From NCBI RefSeq assembly GCF_002553505.1, contig NZ_PDCP01000026.1:1-64000 (forward strand): a DNA stretch of 64,000 nt, given 5' to 3'. The notes under the pieces were generated by a model. The model searched no databases. It saw only the letters and a list, made by a program, of their open reading frames with translations, and was not told the DNA's origin. This document shows, piece by piece, positions 55,638 through 64,000 of this stretch. The stretch is from Mycolicibacterium agri (GTDB lineage: Bacteria; Actinomycetota; Actinomycetes; Mycobacteriales; Mycobacteriaceae). Every line of letters starts with the position of its first letter. Position 1 is the stretch's first letter. A program made the position numbers and the translations under genes.

Positions 55638-56363
55638 TTGACGCTTGCGCTCGGCGTCGTGTGCGTCGCATTCGGCTGCCTCGTCGGCGGGGCAACCGGT
55701 TTCGGCTACGCACTGGTCTCGACGCCGCTGCTGTTGCTCGCCGGTTTCAGCGTGCCCGAGGTGGTGTTCGTCAATCTCGTCGTCGGACTGGTCACCCGAG
55801 GCACCGTGACCTGGTCGCTGCGCGCCCACATGGTCCTGCCGCGTGTCGGTCTGTTCGCGCTCGGAAGCATTCCCGGCGCCTGGATCGGGGCCGAGGTCTT
55901 GCACATGCTTCCCCTGCATCACCTCAAGCTCGGGGCGGGTGTCGTGGTAGCGCTGTGCGGGATCGCGATGCTGGTGCCCGACCCCGAGGGGCACCACGCA
56001 CCCTCGCGGGGCGCGACGGCTGCCACCGGCGCTGTGGGCGGGTTCCTCAGCACCACAACGTCTTTGAACGGCCCGCCGCCGGCGCTGCTGCTCGCCCGCG
56101 CCGGCGTACCGCCCCTGGTCTTCATCGCCGACCTGGCCGGATACCTCACCGTCGTCAGCGCGGTGTCGCTGATCATCCTCGGAGCACGCGGCCAGATTCC
56201 GCACTCGGTGCTGTGGCCTGCGCTGCCGATCATGTTGGCGGCGGGGCTCAGCGGAAACGCCGCGGGGTTGTGGATCGCACGCCGACTTCCGGTGCGCGTG
56301 TTCCGGTTCGCCGTCATCGCCCTGGTGATCATCGCCGGTGCGCTGACGGCGCTGACGGCGTGA
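55638..56363 (+). CDS. TauE/SafE-family anion exporter 2
   Basis: 241 residues, about eight helices with LVGGATGFGYALVSTPLLLL and GGFLSTTTSLNGPPPALLL as the two half repeats. In sulfonate degraders such proteins are thought to export sulfite or unused sulfoacetate. The TTG at 55638 with TAGAGGCGAG upstream is chosen; the frame is open into the end of iclR but no other start fits. Last gene of sauS-sauC-sauD-iclR-tauE; convergent with pta. Confidence 0.82.
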   Translation: MTLALGVVCVAFGCLVGGATGFGYALVSTPLLLLAGFSVPEVVFVNLVVGLVTRGTVTWSLRAHMVLPRVGLFALGSIPGAWIGAEVLHMLPLHHLKLGAGVVVALCGIAMLVPDPEGHHAPSRGATAATGAVGGFLSTTTSLNGPPPALLLARAGVPPLVFIADLAGYLTVVSAVSLIILGARGQIPHSVLWPALPIMLAAGLSGNAAGLWIARRLPVRVFRFAVIALVIIAGALTALTA

Positions 56364-56370
56364 CGAACGC

Positions 56371-57387
56371 TTACTGCCGCAGCGCCACCGCTTGCACCGC
56401 GCTCACCAGAGACATCACCTCGATGTCCTGGCTGCTGCATCCGCGGGACAGGTCGTTCAGCGGCGCCAACAGACCCTGCAGGATCGGACCGAGCGCCATC
56501 GCACCGCCCAGCCGCTCGGCGATCTTGTAGCCGATGTTGCCCGCACCGAGATTGGGAAAGACCAGCACGTTGGCCTCACCGGCGGCGTCGGAGTCGGGGG
56601 CTTTGGCGGCCGCGACCGATTCGACCAGCGCGGCGTCCAGCTGCAGTTCGCCGTCGACGCGCAGCTCCGGTGCCCGCTGGCGCACCAATTCCGTTGCTTG
56701 ACAGACTGTTTCGACGTCGGGATGGCTGGCGCTGCCCTTGGTGCTGAACGACAGCATCGCGATCACCGGCTCGGTGTCGGTGAGGCTTCGGTGGGTGGCG
56801 GCGGCCGCGATGGCGATGTCGGCCAACTCCTCGGCCGATGGGGCGGGCACGACGGCGCAGTCGGAGAACGTGAGTTGGCGACCGTCGGGCAGCAGCATCA
56901 GAAAGGCGCTGCTCAACGTCTTGATGCCGGGAGCCAACCCGACGATGCGCAGTCCGGCCCGCAGCACGTCGGCCGTGGGCCGGGTGGCGCCCGCGACACA
57001 CGCGTGCACGCGTTCGGCCCGCACGGCCGCCGCCGCCACCGACACCGGATCTTTGGTGGCCGCGGGGATGCGTTCGGGCTGGCGTGCCAAACCGTCCTCC
57101 AGACAGGCCCGCACGTCGTCGTCGGCAAGCACGTCGGCGAGGTCGACGACGGTCTCCTCGCGAAGTTTGACCCCGTGCTCATCGGCGGCGGCGTGGATGC
57201 GCGACGGATCCCCGAACAGCCGGGGAGCGACGAGGCCGTCGGCGCTCAGTTGCGCGGCGGCTTGCAGCGCGCGCGGGTCCTCCGAATCGGGAAGGGCCAC
57301 AACCAATCCGGCGTCGGCAACGGTTTCCCGCCATCGGTTGACGATGTCCTCGCGACCGTCCGGTTGCATGCCGTTGACGGCGGCCAT
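56371..57387 (-). CDS. pta: Phosphate acetyltransferase (short form)
   Basis: 338 residues, the catalytic Pta domain without the long N-terminal region of E. coli Pta. [14 protein letters not shown] and [20 protein letters not shown] are family signatures. It converts acetyl phosphate and CoA to acetyl-CoA. In taurine, isethionate and sulfoacetate pathways this follows cleavage of sulfoacetaldehyde by Xsc, so its place here is meaningful. ATG 57387 with AAGGAGTGATTC upstream; a TTG one codon before is less likely. It is the last gene of the ABC transporter operon, 28 bp after tauB. Confidence 0.9.
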   Translation of the reverse strand: MAAVNGMQPDGREDIVNRWRETVADAGLVVALPDSEDPRALQAAAQLSADGLVAPRLFGDPSRIHAAADEHGVKLREETVVDLADVLADDDVRACLEDGLARQPERIPAATKDPVSVAAAAVRAERVHACVAGATRPTADVLRAGLRIVGLAPGIKTLSSAFLMLLPDGRQLTFSDCAVVPAPSAEELADIAIAAAATHRSLTDTEPVIAMLSFSTKGSASHPDVETVCQATELVRQRAPELRVDGELQLDAALVESVAAAKAPDSDAAGEANVLVFPNLGAGNIGYKIAERLGGAMALGPILQGLLAPLNDLSRGCSSQDIEVMSLVSAVQAVALRQ

Positions 57388-57415
57388 CAATGAATCACTC
57401 CTTAGCTGCCTGCCC

Positions 57416-58231
57416 TCAGTGGGCGGCAGACTCGTAGATCTTGCTGCTCACCCTGTCGCGCAGCGCGGTGAACTCGGGCAGGCTGCGCAGTTCGGCGCCG
57501 AGCCGCTCGCCGACCTGCTGTGAGAAGCTGACCGGCTCGTCGAACACGATGCGCCCGGGGCGGGCACTCATCACGATCACCCGACTGCCGAGGAAGATCG
57601 CCTCCTCCACGCTGTGTGTGATGAAGAAGATCGTCTTGTGCGTGTCGCGCCAGATGTTGAGCAACTCGAGTTGCAGGCGTTCCCTGGTGAGTGCGTCGAG
57701 TGCGCCGAACGGCTCGTCCATCAACACGATCTTCGGGTCGTTGGCCAGCACGCGGGCGATCTGGCAGCGCTGCTGCATGCCGCCGGACAACTCGTAGGGG
57801 CGGCGTTCCACGAAGTCGGCCAACCCCACCATCTCCAGGTAGCGGTGGGCGTCGGCGCGGCGGGTGGCCTTGTTCACGCCGCGCAGCCGCGGGCCCAACT
57901 CGACGTTGCCCAACACCGACAGCCACGGGTACAGGTTGGACTGCTGAAACACCACACCCCGCTCGGCGCCGGGAGCGGTGATCTGCTTGCCGTCGATGGT
58001 GATCTCGCCCTCGGTGGGGGTGATGAAACCGGCCAGCAGTTGCAGCAGGGTTGTCTTGCCGCAGCCGGATGGCCCTGCGACACAGACGAATTCGCCTGGC
58101 TCGATCACGAGGTCGATGTCGGCGAGCGCATGCACCTGGCTGCCCTTGCTCATGTACCGGTGCGTGACGTGGTCGACCACCAGCCGCTGTGTGGTGCTGG
58201 TGGCCGCGCCGACCGTCGCCGCCCCGGTCAC
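57416..58231 (-). CDS. tauB: ABC transporter ATPase, TauB/SsuB-type
   Basis: 271 residues. Walker [18 protein letters not shown], signature [18 protein letters not shown], Walker [14 protein letters not shown], and the switch His in [12 protein letters not shown]. This is the nitrate/sulfonate/taurine importer subgroup. GTG start overlaps the tauA stop by 4 bp. Confidence 0.9.
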   Translation of the reverse strand: MTGAATVGAATSTTQRLVVDHVTHRYMSKGSQVHALADIDLVIEPGEFVCVAGPSGCGKTTLLQLLAGFITPTEGEITIDGKQITAPGAERGVVFQQSNLYPWLSVLGNVELGPRLRGVNKATRRADAHRYLEMVGLADFVERRPYELSGGMQQRCQIARVLANDPKIVLMDEPFGALDALTRERLQLELLNIWRDTHKTIFFITHSVEEAIFLGSRVIVMSARPGRIVFDEPVSFSQQVGERLGAELRSLPEFTALRDRVSSKIYESAAH

Positions 58232-59304
58232 TGGGCCGCCGCCTCCGCCGGCTTGGCGTCCACACCGCCCTCGTACACCTGCGGCGGGCTGACCGCGGTG
58301 ATGCCGCCCTGCGCCAGCAGGAAGCCGGCGGTGTCCTGCAGGTCCTTGGCCATCTTGCCGCCGAGGTAGTCGGGGCCGGCCTGCTCGGCCGCCGTCAGGT
58401 ACTCGTAGCCGTCGAACTGCGACTTCACGTCGTCGGGGCTGATGCCCATCACAGCGCCGATGCTCACCGCCGCCTCGTCGGGCTGGTTGTGAATCTGCTC
58501 GACGGCCGCGTTCTGCGCCTTCGCCCACGCCGTCATGAAGCCGGGATTGGCGTCGATGAAGGCGGTCGTCGCGGCGCCCAGATCGTATGTCGGCTTACCG
58601 GCCTTCGCGGTGTCCTCGCTGGACAGCACGATGTGCCCGCCGCTCTTGAGCAACTCCGACAGCGTCGGGTCCCACACCCATGCCGCGTCGATCTGTCCGC
58701 CTTCCCAGGCCGACGGCATCTTGTCCGGCGACAGGTTGACCAGCGAGACGTCCTTGGCCGGATCCATGCCCGCGTCCTGCAGCGCCTGCAGCAGGCTGTA
58801 GTGCGCGGTCGAGCTGAACGCGACGGCGACGGTCTTGCCGGCGAGTTGCTTGATGTCGTTGATCGACTCGTCCCTCACCACAAGCGATTCGGCCTTGCCG
58901 ATGACGTCGTGAATCCAGATCACCTTCATCGGGATGTTCAACGGCGCCGAGAGCGCCTTGGTGGCCGGGCTGGAGCCGATCAGCCCGAGGTCGGCGCTGT
59001 TGGAGCCGAAGGCCTGGATGACGTCGCCGCCCGAGTCGAACTTGTTCCAGGTGATGTTCGCGTTCGGCAGGCAGTTCTCCAGCATCCTTTGGTCCTTCAC
59101 GATCAGGTCACCGTTGGGGATGTTCTGGTAGGCGATGCGGACGGTCGACGTCACCGATTCGTCGGCCTCGAACGGGCATTCCGTGCCGGCCGCGGAGTCT
59201 TCGGCGGGCCGGTTCGACTCGACGCAGCCGCTCAACGCGGTGACGCCGACGGCGATGACCGTGGCGGCGAGGACCCTGCGGGCGGGACGGGTTGGGGTTC
59301 TCAT
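58228..59304 (-). CDS. tauA: ABC transporter taurine-type substrate-binding lipoprotein
   Basis: 358 residues. The lipobox ALSGC lies near residue 27. The mature part has the NMT1/TauA-type fold: VRIAYQNIPNGDLIVKD, FDSGGDVIQAFGSNSADLG, GKTVAVAFSSTAHYSLL and DAAWVWDPTLSELL. It should bind taurine or another alkanesulfonate outside the membrane. An acidic, Cys-containing spacer follows the lipid anchor. ATG start, 40 bp after tauC. Confidence 0.88.
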   Translation of the reverse strand: MRTPTRPARRVLAATVIAVGVTALSGCVESNRPAEDSAAGTECPFEADESVTSTVRIAYQNIPNGDLIVKDQRMLENCLPNANITWNKFDSGGDVIQAFGSNSADLGLIGSSPATKALSAPLNIPMKVIWIHDVIGKAESLVVRDESINDIKQLAGKTVAVAFSSTAHYSLLQALQDAGMDPAKDVSLVNLSPDKMPSAWEGGQIDAAWVWDPTLSELLKSGGHIVLSSEDTAKAGKPTYDLGAATTAFIDANPGFMTAWAKAQNAAVEQIHNQPDEAAVSIGAVMGISPDDVKSQFDGYEYLTAAEQAGPDYLGGKMAKDLQDTAGFLLAQGGITAVSPPQVYEGGVDAKPAEAAAQ

Positions 59305-59344
59305 GAGGGCTCCTGGGTTGCGGAAGGGTCGGTCGAATAACGGG

Positions 59345-60259
59345 TCATGCTTTGCCGCGCCACGGAACGAGGATCTTCTCCACGCCCTTGATGGCTAGGT
59401 CGAGAAGGATTGCCGCGATGCCGATCACGATGATGCAGGCGATGGTCAGGGGTGTCTTCAATTCGGTGCCGGACAGGTAGGCCAGGCCGCCGATGCCGGG
59501 GATGCCGTTGTTGAGTTCGGCGGCGACGACGGTGGTCCAGGCGAAGCCGATGGCGATCCGGATGCCGCTGATGACGTCGGGCAGCGTGGAGGGCAGCACG
59601 ACGTGGGTGATCGTCTGCAGCCTGCTGGCGCCGAGGGAAAGCGCGCCATTGATGCGTTCCTCCTTGACGCTGCGGACGCCGTTGATGGTGGCGATCGTGA
59701 TCGGCGGGAACGCGGCCAAGAACAGCAGCCACATCTTGGAGGTGTCGCCGATGCCGAACCAGACGATCAGGATGCCGATGTAGCCAAGCGGCGGCAGCGC
59801 GCGCAGGAAGTTCAGATAGGGCTCGACGATGGTGGCGACGGGCCGGAAGCTGGCCATGACGAACCCGAGAATCGGCCCGAAGATGATGGCCCAGCCGACA
59901 CCGACGCCGATCCGCTGCAGGCTGGCGATCAGGTGTTCCCACAGGTAGTAGTTCTGTTCACCCTTGACCATCCTCGGCACGCCCGGGGCGATCGGATGAT
60001 CGGTGTTGGCCAGCACAAACGCATCCCACACCGCGCCGGGCGAGGGCAGATACAGCGGCTTGATCAGCTGCAGTGCGGTGATCAACCACCACACGCCGAG
60101 GAAGACCACGAGTGCTGCGACCCGGACGAGCACGCGCCGCAGCAGCTGGCGTCGACGGTCCCGGGTTTCGCGGCGCTGCGCCTCACGCGCAGCCTGCTCC
60201 GGGTCGGCGGTTACCTCGGGTACGGGCGCCGGCGAAGGAGTGGTGGTGCTCCTGGTCAT
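59345..60259 (-). CDS. tauC: ABC transporter permease, TauC/SsuC-type
   Basis: 304 residues. About 40 charged residues at the N-terminus, then six helices with the permease EAA loop region INGALSLGASRLQTITHVVLPSTLP. SLGAxxxQxxxxVVLP is the coupling motif for the ATPase. First gene of tauC-tauA-tauB-pta. The 140 bp upstream (60260-60399) hold its promoter; no copy of the TGTGGAAT operator was seen there, so it may be under different control. Confidence 0.9.
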   Translation of the reverse strand: MTRSTTTPSPAPVPEVTADPEQAAREAQRRETRDRRRQLLRRVLVRVAALVVFLGVWWLITALQLIKPLYLPSPGAVWDAFVLANTDHPIAPGVPRMVKGEQNYYLWEHLIASLQRIGVGVGWAIIFGPILGFVMASFRPVATIVEPYLNFLRALPPLGYIGILIVWFGIGDTSKMWLLFLAAFPPITIATINGVRSVKEERINGALSLGASRLQTITHVVLPSTLPDVISGIRIAIGFAWTTVVAAELNNGIPGIGGLAYLSGTELKTPLTIACIIVIGIAAILLDLAIKGVEKILVPWRGKA

Positions 60260-60399
60260 TCAAAACCCTTCGTGCCGCGGTAGCGCCCCCATCGCGAGGG
60301 CACAGTGTAATGGTGACGGAGCCCACAAGACCAGAATAGGTCCACTTCGTTGCGTTTTGGGGGTACCAGAGTGGGCGTCCTCTCCCTTGTCTTCAGTGC

Positions 60400-61101
60400 C
60401 TACGTGCGCCGCGCCGGCTTCCCTAACCCGAGAGCCTCGGGAATCGCGGCCGCGCTTGTCAGTATGTGCGTATGCGGCTCGCGGCGCAGGGTGTTGGCAA
60501 CGTAAGCGCCGGTCAAAACACCGGCGATGAACCTCACCCCGGCGTTCGCTCCGGCGCGTAGGTCGTTGGGTGTATCTCCGGCGACGAGCACCTTCGCGAC
60601 GTCGGTGACTGCGGCTTCTTCCATCGCGTGAAAGATCAGATACGGCGCCGGACGGCTGGCCCGCACCGAGTCACTGGTGATGACCGCGTCGATCTCGCGG
60701 CCGACGCGCCAGCCCACCTGGTCGATCAGCGGGCCGGTGATCGTGCGTGAATACCCGGTTTGCAGAACGACTTTGATTCCCTGCTCCCGCAACAGGGCGA
60801 AGGTGTCGACGATGCCCGGTATCGGCGTCGGCGGCACCGCGCGGTACGCGTCGAGCAGCCGGGCGGTGAAATCACGTTCTACGGCATCGATTTCGGTCGT
60901 GTCGTTTGCCGTCGCGCCGAGGAGTGCGGCGATGGCCTCACGTTTACCGGCGCCCTTCCACCGGTCGAAGTGGTCGTCGGGGACCGGCACCCCGGTGTGA
61001 GACTCGACCGCGCTGCGCAGCGCGTGGTAGACGGCCCCGCCCTCGTCGACGCTTGTGCCGGCGATGTCCAGCGCGACCAGGTCGATCGGTCGATCCGTCA
61101 C
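60400..61101 (-). CDS. HAD-family phosphonatase-like hydrolase (PhnX-like)
   Basis: 233 residues. The HAD nucleophile region is ALDIAGTSVDEGG, like DxAGTTVD of phosphonoacetaldehyde hydrolase PhnX. GAGKREAIAALL lies in the cap, VLQTGYSRTI is the second motif and VLVAGDTPNDLRAGANAG the Asp/Thr motif. It is thus close to PhnX but of the PhnX-like branch whose substrate is not known. GTG overlaps the CobT-like stop by 4 bp. Sulfoacetaldehyde is the sulfur analogue of phosphonoacetaldehyde, which makes its place in a sulfonate island worth noting. Confidence 0.82.
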   Translation of the reverse strand: MTDRPIDLVALDIAGTSVDEGGAVYHALRSAVESHTGVPVPDDHFDRWKGAGKREAIAALLGATANDTTEIDAVERDFTARLLDAYRAVPPTPIPGIVDTFALLREQGIKVVLQTGYSRTITGPLIDQVGWRVGREIDAVITSDSVRASRPAPYLIFHAMEEAAVTDVAKVLVAGDTPNDLRAGANAGVRFIAGVLTGAYVANTLRREPHTHILTSAAAIPEALGLGKPARRT

Positions 61102-62771
61102 CGGTATGGCGCTCCTGCCGCCGCCGCCGCGATCAGGTCGAGCACATGGGACATCGTTCGCCGGTTCGCCCCGCTGGCCAGATCCAGGGCGGTGTAGCGG
61201 TCGTAGTAGAGGCTGGGGTCCAAACCCACGCCGACGGAGCAGATCTCGACGTCCGATGCGGCGACGACATCGCGCAGATGCTGGTCGAGGTAGTCCTGCT
61301 CGTTGGCCAGCGACGTCGCGGCGTCCATCGGGCTGCCGTCGGAGATCACGACGAGGATTCGCCGGTGTTCCTCGCGGGCGGCGAGCCTGTTGCGGGCCCA
61401 CTCGACCGCCTCACCGTCGATGCCTTCCCGGTACAGGTCGTCTTTCAGCAGTCCGCCGAACGCGCGACGCGCGGAACGATACGGCGTGTCGGCTTCTTTG
61501 ATGACGAGATGGCGAATCTCGTTGAGCCGTCCGGGGTTTGGCGACCTACCCCCGCGCATCCAGTCGCGTCTTGCGCGCCCGCCGTTCCACGCGGCTGTGG
61601 TGAACCCGAGCACCTCACAGCCGACGCCGGCCAGGTCCAACGCGCGGGCGAACACGTCGACCAGCACCGCCACCGGTTCGCTGAACGCCTTCATCGATCC
61701 CGAGCAGTCAACGAGGAAGGACACCACCGTGTCCGTCCGCGATGTCGACTCCGGTGCCCGAAAGATGTTGCGCTCGCTCGGCGTGGTCACCAGCTGCGCG
61801 AGCCTGCGCCCGTCGATCAGGCCGGACTCGTGCCCGCCCGCCCAGCTGTCGCGGCGCGGCTCGGCCAGCAGGTTGCCCAGCCGGCGGCCGAGAGCACGGG
61901 CGCTCACGCCGCTGGCCTGCACCGCACGGTCGAGCTGTTCGCGGTATTCGTGTAGTTGAGCGTCTCGCACCAGGCTCGCGATGGGCCGCACCTCGTCGTA
62001 GACCCGGGTGTAGACGCGGTAGCCGCTGTCCTCACTGCTCAGAGCGCGGCGCGCACCGCCGGGTGCCGAGGCCGTGGCGTCGCCGTCGTCGTCCGGGTCG
62101 AACAACCACTCGAACCCGTCCCACCTCCGGTCCGGACGACCGGCCTCGACCTGTAGCTGCTCGAGGTCGGCGACCCGTTCCGCGATGGCGCGGGCGTGCT
62201 GCCCGAAAGTCTTCTGGCAGTGCCGGTTCGGCCGCAGCGCCGCGAGATCACGGCCGAACGTCGACGCCAGCGCGAACCGGGTCGATTCGATCAGGTCCTC
62301 GGTGCGGGGTGTGATCGCCTCGGCGGTGATGCGGGCACGGCAGACCTGGGCGACGGTGTAGAGCACCAGCCCGGCATCCGTCTCGATCGAGCGTGACGCC
62401 TCGAACGCCTGCGACCAGTCGCGGAAGCGGTCGGCGAGGTTGCGCCGCACACCCGGCCACGAGTCGGGAACCAGCGACTCCACCCGATACTGCTCGAGCA
62501 TCTCGAAGACCAGCCTGCCGGCGGTGCGTTGCGGGCGCAGTTCGGCGTGCACGTCGGGGTCGTTGTGCCGCAACCGAAGGGCCATCCCGTCGGCGCTGCC
62601 GCGTTCGGTCGGCGGATGCAGGTGGGGCGCGGCCATCGGCACCGACCGCCTGCCCCGATACAACGTCGAGCCGCGGAAGTGCAGGCCACGCTGCCTGCTC
62701 AGCGCGCGGATGGAGGCGGCGCGCAGTTCACGGACGCGGTGCTCGCGCCGCAGGGCGGCCGAGTCGGTCAT
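61098..62771 (-). CDS. CobT-like VWA-domain protein
   Basis: 557 residues. The N-terminal part resembles the CobT subunit of cobaltochelatase (DPDVHAELRPQRTAG; GRRLAQLVTTPSERNIFR), with an acidic DPDDDGD loop near 225. The C-terminal VWA domain has the MIDAS motif DCSGSM (355-360), then TSLANEQDYL. CobST pairs drive metal insertion together with CobN; no CobN-like gene is here. MoxR/VWA pairs also activate other enzymes. ATG 62771 overlaps the CobS-like stop (ATGA). Confidence 0.83.
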   Translation of the reverse strand: MTDSAALRREHRVRELRAASIRALSRQRGLHFRGSTLYRGRRSVPMAAPHLHPPTERGSADGMALRLRHNDPDVHAELRPQRTAGRLVFEMLEQYRVESLVPDSWPGVRRNLADRFRDWSQAFEASRSIETDAGLVLYTVAQVCRARITAEAITPRTEDLIESTRFALASTFGRDLAALRPNRHCQKTFGQHARAIAERVADLEQLQVEAGRPDRRWDGFEWLFDPDDDGDATASAPGGARRALSSEDSGYRVYTRVYDEVRPIASLVRDAQLHEYREQLDRAVQASGVSARALGRRLGNLLAEPRRDSWAGGHESGLIDGRRLAQLVTTPSERNIFRAPESTSRTDTVVSFLVDCSGSMKAFSEPVAVLVDVFARALDLAGVGCEVLGFTTAAWNGGRARRDWMRGGRSPNPGRLNEIRHLVIKEADTPYRSARRAFGGLLKDDLYREGIDGEAVEWARNRLAAREEHRRILVVISDGSPMDAATSLANEQDYLDQHLRDVVAASDVEICSVGVGLDPSLYYDRYTALDLASGANRRTMSHVLDLIAAAAAGAPYR

Positions 62772-63703
62772 GCGACGCGGACGGGCGGTTCGTCGAGTTC
62801 GCGGTCGAAGCAGCGCTGGAAGTATTCGGCGACGATCGGCCGCTCCGCGTCGTCGCACTTGTTGAGGAACGACAGCTGGAAGGCCAGGCCCACGTCGCCG
62901 AAGATCGTCACGTTCTCGGCCCATGTGATCACCGTGCGCGGCGACATCAGCGTCGACAGGTCGCCGACCCGGAAGCCGGCCCGCGTCAGGTTCGCCACCG
63001 CGACCATCGATTCGATCAGGTCGGCATCGACGTCGGGCACCCTGGCCGCGACGATGCCGGCCTCCGCCTGCGGCGGCAGGTGATCCAGCGAGGCGACGAT
63101 GTTCCACCGGTCGATCTGGGCGTGGTTGAGTTTCTGCGCGCCGTGGTAGAGCCCGTTGAGGTTGCCCAACCCGACGGTGTTGGCGGTCGCGAAGAGCCGG
63201 AACTGGGGATGCGGTGCGATGACTCGGTTCTGGTCCAGCAGCGTCAGCTTGCCGTCCTGCTCCAAGACGCGCTGGATCACGAACATGACGTCGGGCCTGC
63301 CGGCGTCGTACTCGTCGAGGACCAGCGCGACCGGACGCTGAAGCGCCCACGGCAGGATGCCCTCCTGGAACTCGGTGACCTGCTGCCCGTCGCGCACAAC
63401 GACCCCGTCGCGCCCGATCAGGTCCATGCGGCTGAGTTGCCCGTCCAGGTTCACCCGCACACACGGCCAGTTCAGCCGCGCCGCGACCTGCTCGATGTGG
63501 GTGGACTTGCCGGTGCCGTGCAGGCCCTGCACCAGCACGCGGCGGTTGCGCGCGAAACCGGCGAGCAACGCCAGCGTGACCGCGCGGTCGAAACGGTAGG
63601 CCGGATCTACTTCGGGCACATGCTCATCCGGTTCGGTGAGCGCAGGCACCGCCAAGTCGGTGTCGATGCCGAAGACGTCTCGGACGCTTACCAAGTGGGT
63701 CAT
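62768..63703 (-). CDS. CobS-like AAA+ ATPase (MoxR group)
   Basis: 311 residues. Walker A LVQGLHGTGKSTHIEQV, Walker B VALVLDEYDAG, sensor FRLFATANTVGLGN. The whole domain, including PCVRVNLDGQLSRMDLIG, follows the CobS subunit of aerobic cobaltochelatase closely. Partner of the VWA protein encoded next. ATG overlaps the stop of the IclR gene upstream by 4 bp, so the operon is iclR-cobS-cobT-phnX-like. Confidence 0.87.
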   Translation of the reverse strand: MTHLVSVRDVFGIDTDLAVPALTEPDEHVPEVDPAYRFDRAVTLALLAGFARNRRVLVQGLHGTGKSTHIEQVAARLNWPCVRVNLDGQLSRMDLIGRDGVVVRDGQQVTEFQEGILPWALQRPVALVLDEYDAGRPDVMFVIQRVLEQDGKLTLLDQNRVIAPHPQFRLFATANTVGLGNLNGLYHGAQKLNHAQIDRWNIVASLDHLPPQAEAGIVAARVPDVDADLIESMVAVANLTRAGFRVGDLSTLMSPRTVITWAENVTIFGDVGLAFQLSFLNKCDDAERPIVAEYFQRCFDRELDEPPVRVA

Positions 63704-64000
63704 GAACTCTCCTGTGATGATTCGCCTGCGGCGACTTCGGCTTCGATGTCGCCGATGGCTTTGGCGGCGCGACGCAGCGCGGGCAGCAGTCTGATCGCCT
63801 TGTCGGGCGTCAACCGCATGACCGGCGCCTGGACGGCGATCCCGAGGTTGGAGATGCCGGTGGGCGACGGCACCAGAACCGCCGCGCAGACAAGGCCGGG
63901 CAGGAACTCCTCGGCGTCGATCGCGTAGCCGTCGCGCCGGACCCGCCGCAGTTCCTCCTCGATCTTGTCCACGTCGGTGACGGTATTGGGGGTGTAGCGC
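63700..64000 (-). CDS. IclR-family regulator 3, partial at window edge
   Basis: C-terminal 99 residues only; the gene continues past base 64000. RYTPNTVTDVDKIEEELRRV followed by GYAIDAEEFLPGLVCAAVLV and ISNLGIAVQAPVMRL is the end of an IclR effector domain. It differs clearly from the two IclR proteins at 48679 and 54833. It heads the CobS/CobT/PhnX-like operon. Confidence 0.85.
   Translation of the reverse strand, partial: RYTPNTVTDVDKIEEELRRVRRDGYAIDAEEFLPGLVCAAVLVPSPTGISNLGIAVQAPVMRLTPDKAIRLLPALRRAAKAIGDIEAEVAAGESSQESS

Noticed and set aside
30322..64000. Xsc, taurine-pyruvate aminotransferase, taurine dehydrogenase or isethionate lyase inside the island
   Set aside because: No frame shows a ThDP-binding, PLP-aminotransferase or glycyl-radical enzyme; none can be annotated here.

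Overview
The window is high-GC actinobacterial DNA from a mycobacterium, most likely a fast-growing Mycolicibacterium-type species. The left third keeps the core order known from Mycobacterium tuberculosis around Rv2450c to Rv2438c: rpfE, the Rv2449c-like oxidoreductase, valS, folC, a DUF4233 protein, ndk, rne, rplU, rpmA, obg, proB and nadE. No tRNA, rRNA, CRISPR array, phage genes or transposase was seen.

Layout. 1-4 kb: a structured leader RNA, two resuscitation-promoting factor genes, and a small hxlR/thioesterase/FAD-monooxygenase operon. 4-20.8 kb: core housekeeping genes with a few extras (S9 peptidase, DUF937 protein, a Gln/Gly-repeat membrane protein). 20.8-30.3 kb: sirtuin, a molybdopterin oxidoreductase lacking its N-terminal Fe-S cysteines, a frameshifted small gene behind it, isochorismatase-like hydrolase, nadE, methyltransferase, a decayed isoprenylcysteine methyltransferase pseudogene, and a CmtR-like sensor with a cation exporter. 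30.3-64 kb: an accessory region that reads as one sulfur/sulfonate island.

The island. It carries a YeiE-like LysR regulator divergent from a YeiH/TauZ-type putative sulfate exporter; an MHS transporter with a hydroxyacid-oxoacid transhydrogenase-like alcohol dehydrogenase; two TauE/SafE-type anion exporters; a cytoplasmic molybdoenzyme operon (Fe-S/NrfD fusion, molybdopterin catalytic subunit, TorD-like chaperone, Mrp-like ATPase) that looks like a rearranged SoeABC sulfite dehydrogenase; a TctCBA tripartite transporter; an ACS-family MFS transporter (SauU-like); a CoA-acylating aldehyde dehydrogenase (SauS-like) with a two-subunit ADP-forming acyl-CoA ligase (SucCD/SauCD-like); two paralogous IclR regulators; phosphotransacetylase; a TauABC-type ABC importer; and an IclR/CobS-like/CobT-like/PhnX-like operon that runs off the right edge.

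How it may work (inference): a sulfonate such as sulfoacetate is imported, activated to sulfoacetyl-CoA by the SucCD-like ligase and reduced to sulfoacetaldehyde by the SauS-like enzyme. C-S cleavage would give acetyl phosphate and sulfite; Pta makes acetyl-CoA. Sulfite is oxidised by the Soe-like complex or exported by TauE, and sulfate leaves by the YeiH-like protein. The expected C-S cleaving enzyme Xsc is not in this window. The tctBAC and sauU/sauS promoter regions are duplicated copies of about 240 bp, each followed by an iclR gene, so the locus seems to have grown by segmental duplication followed by loss of one copy of the catabolic genes.
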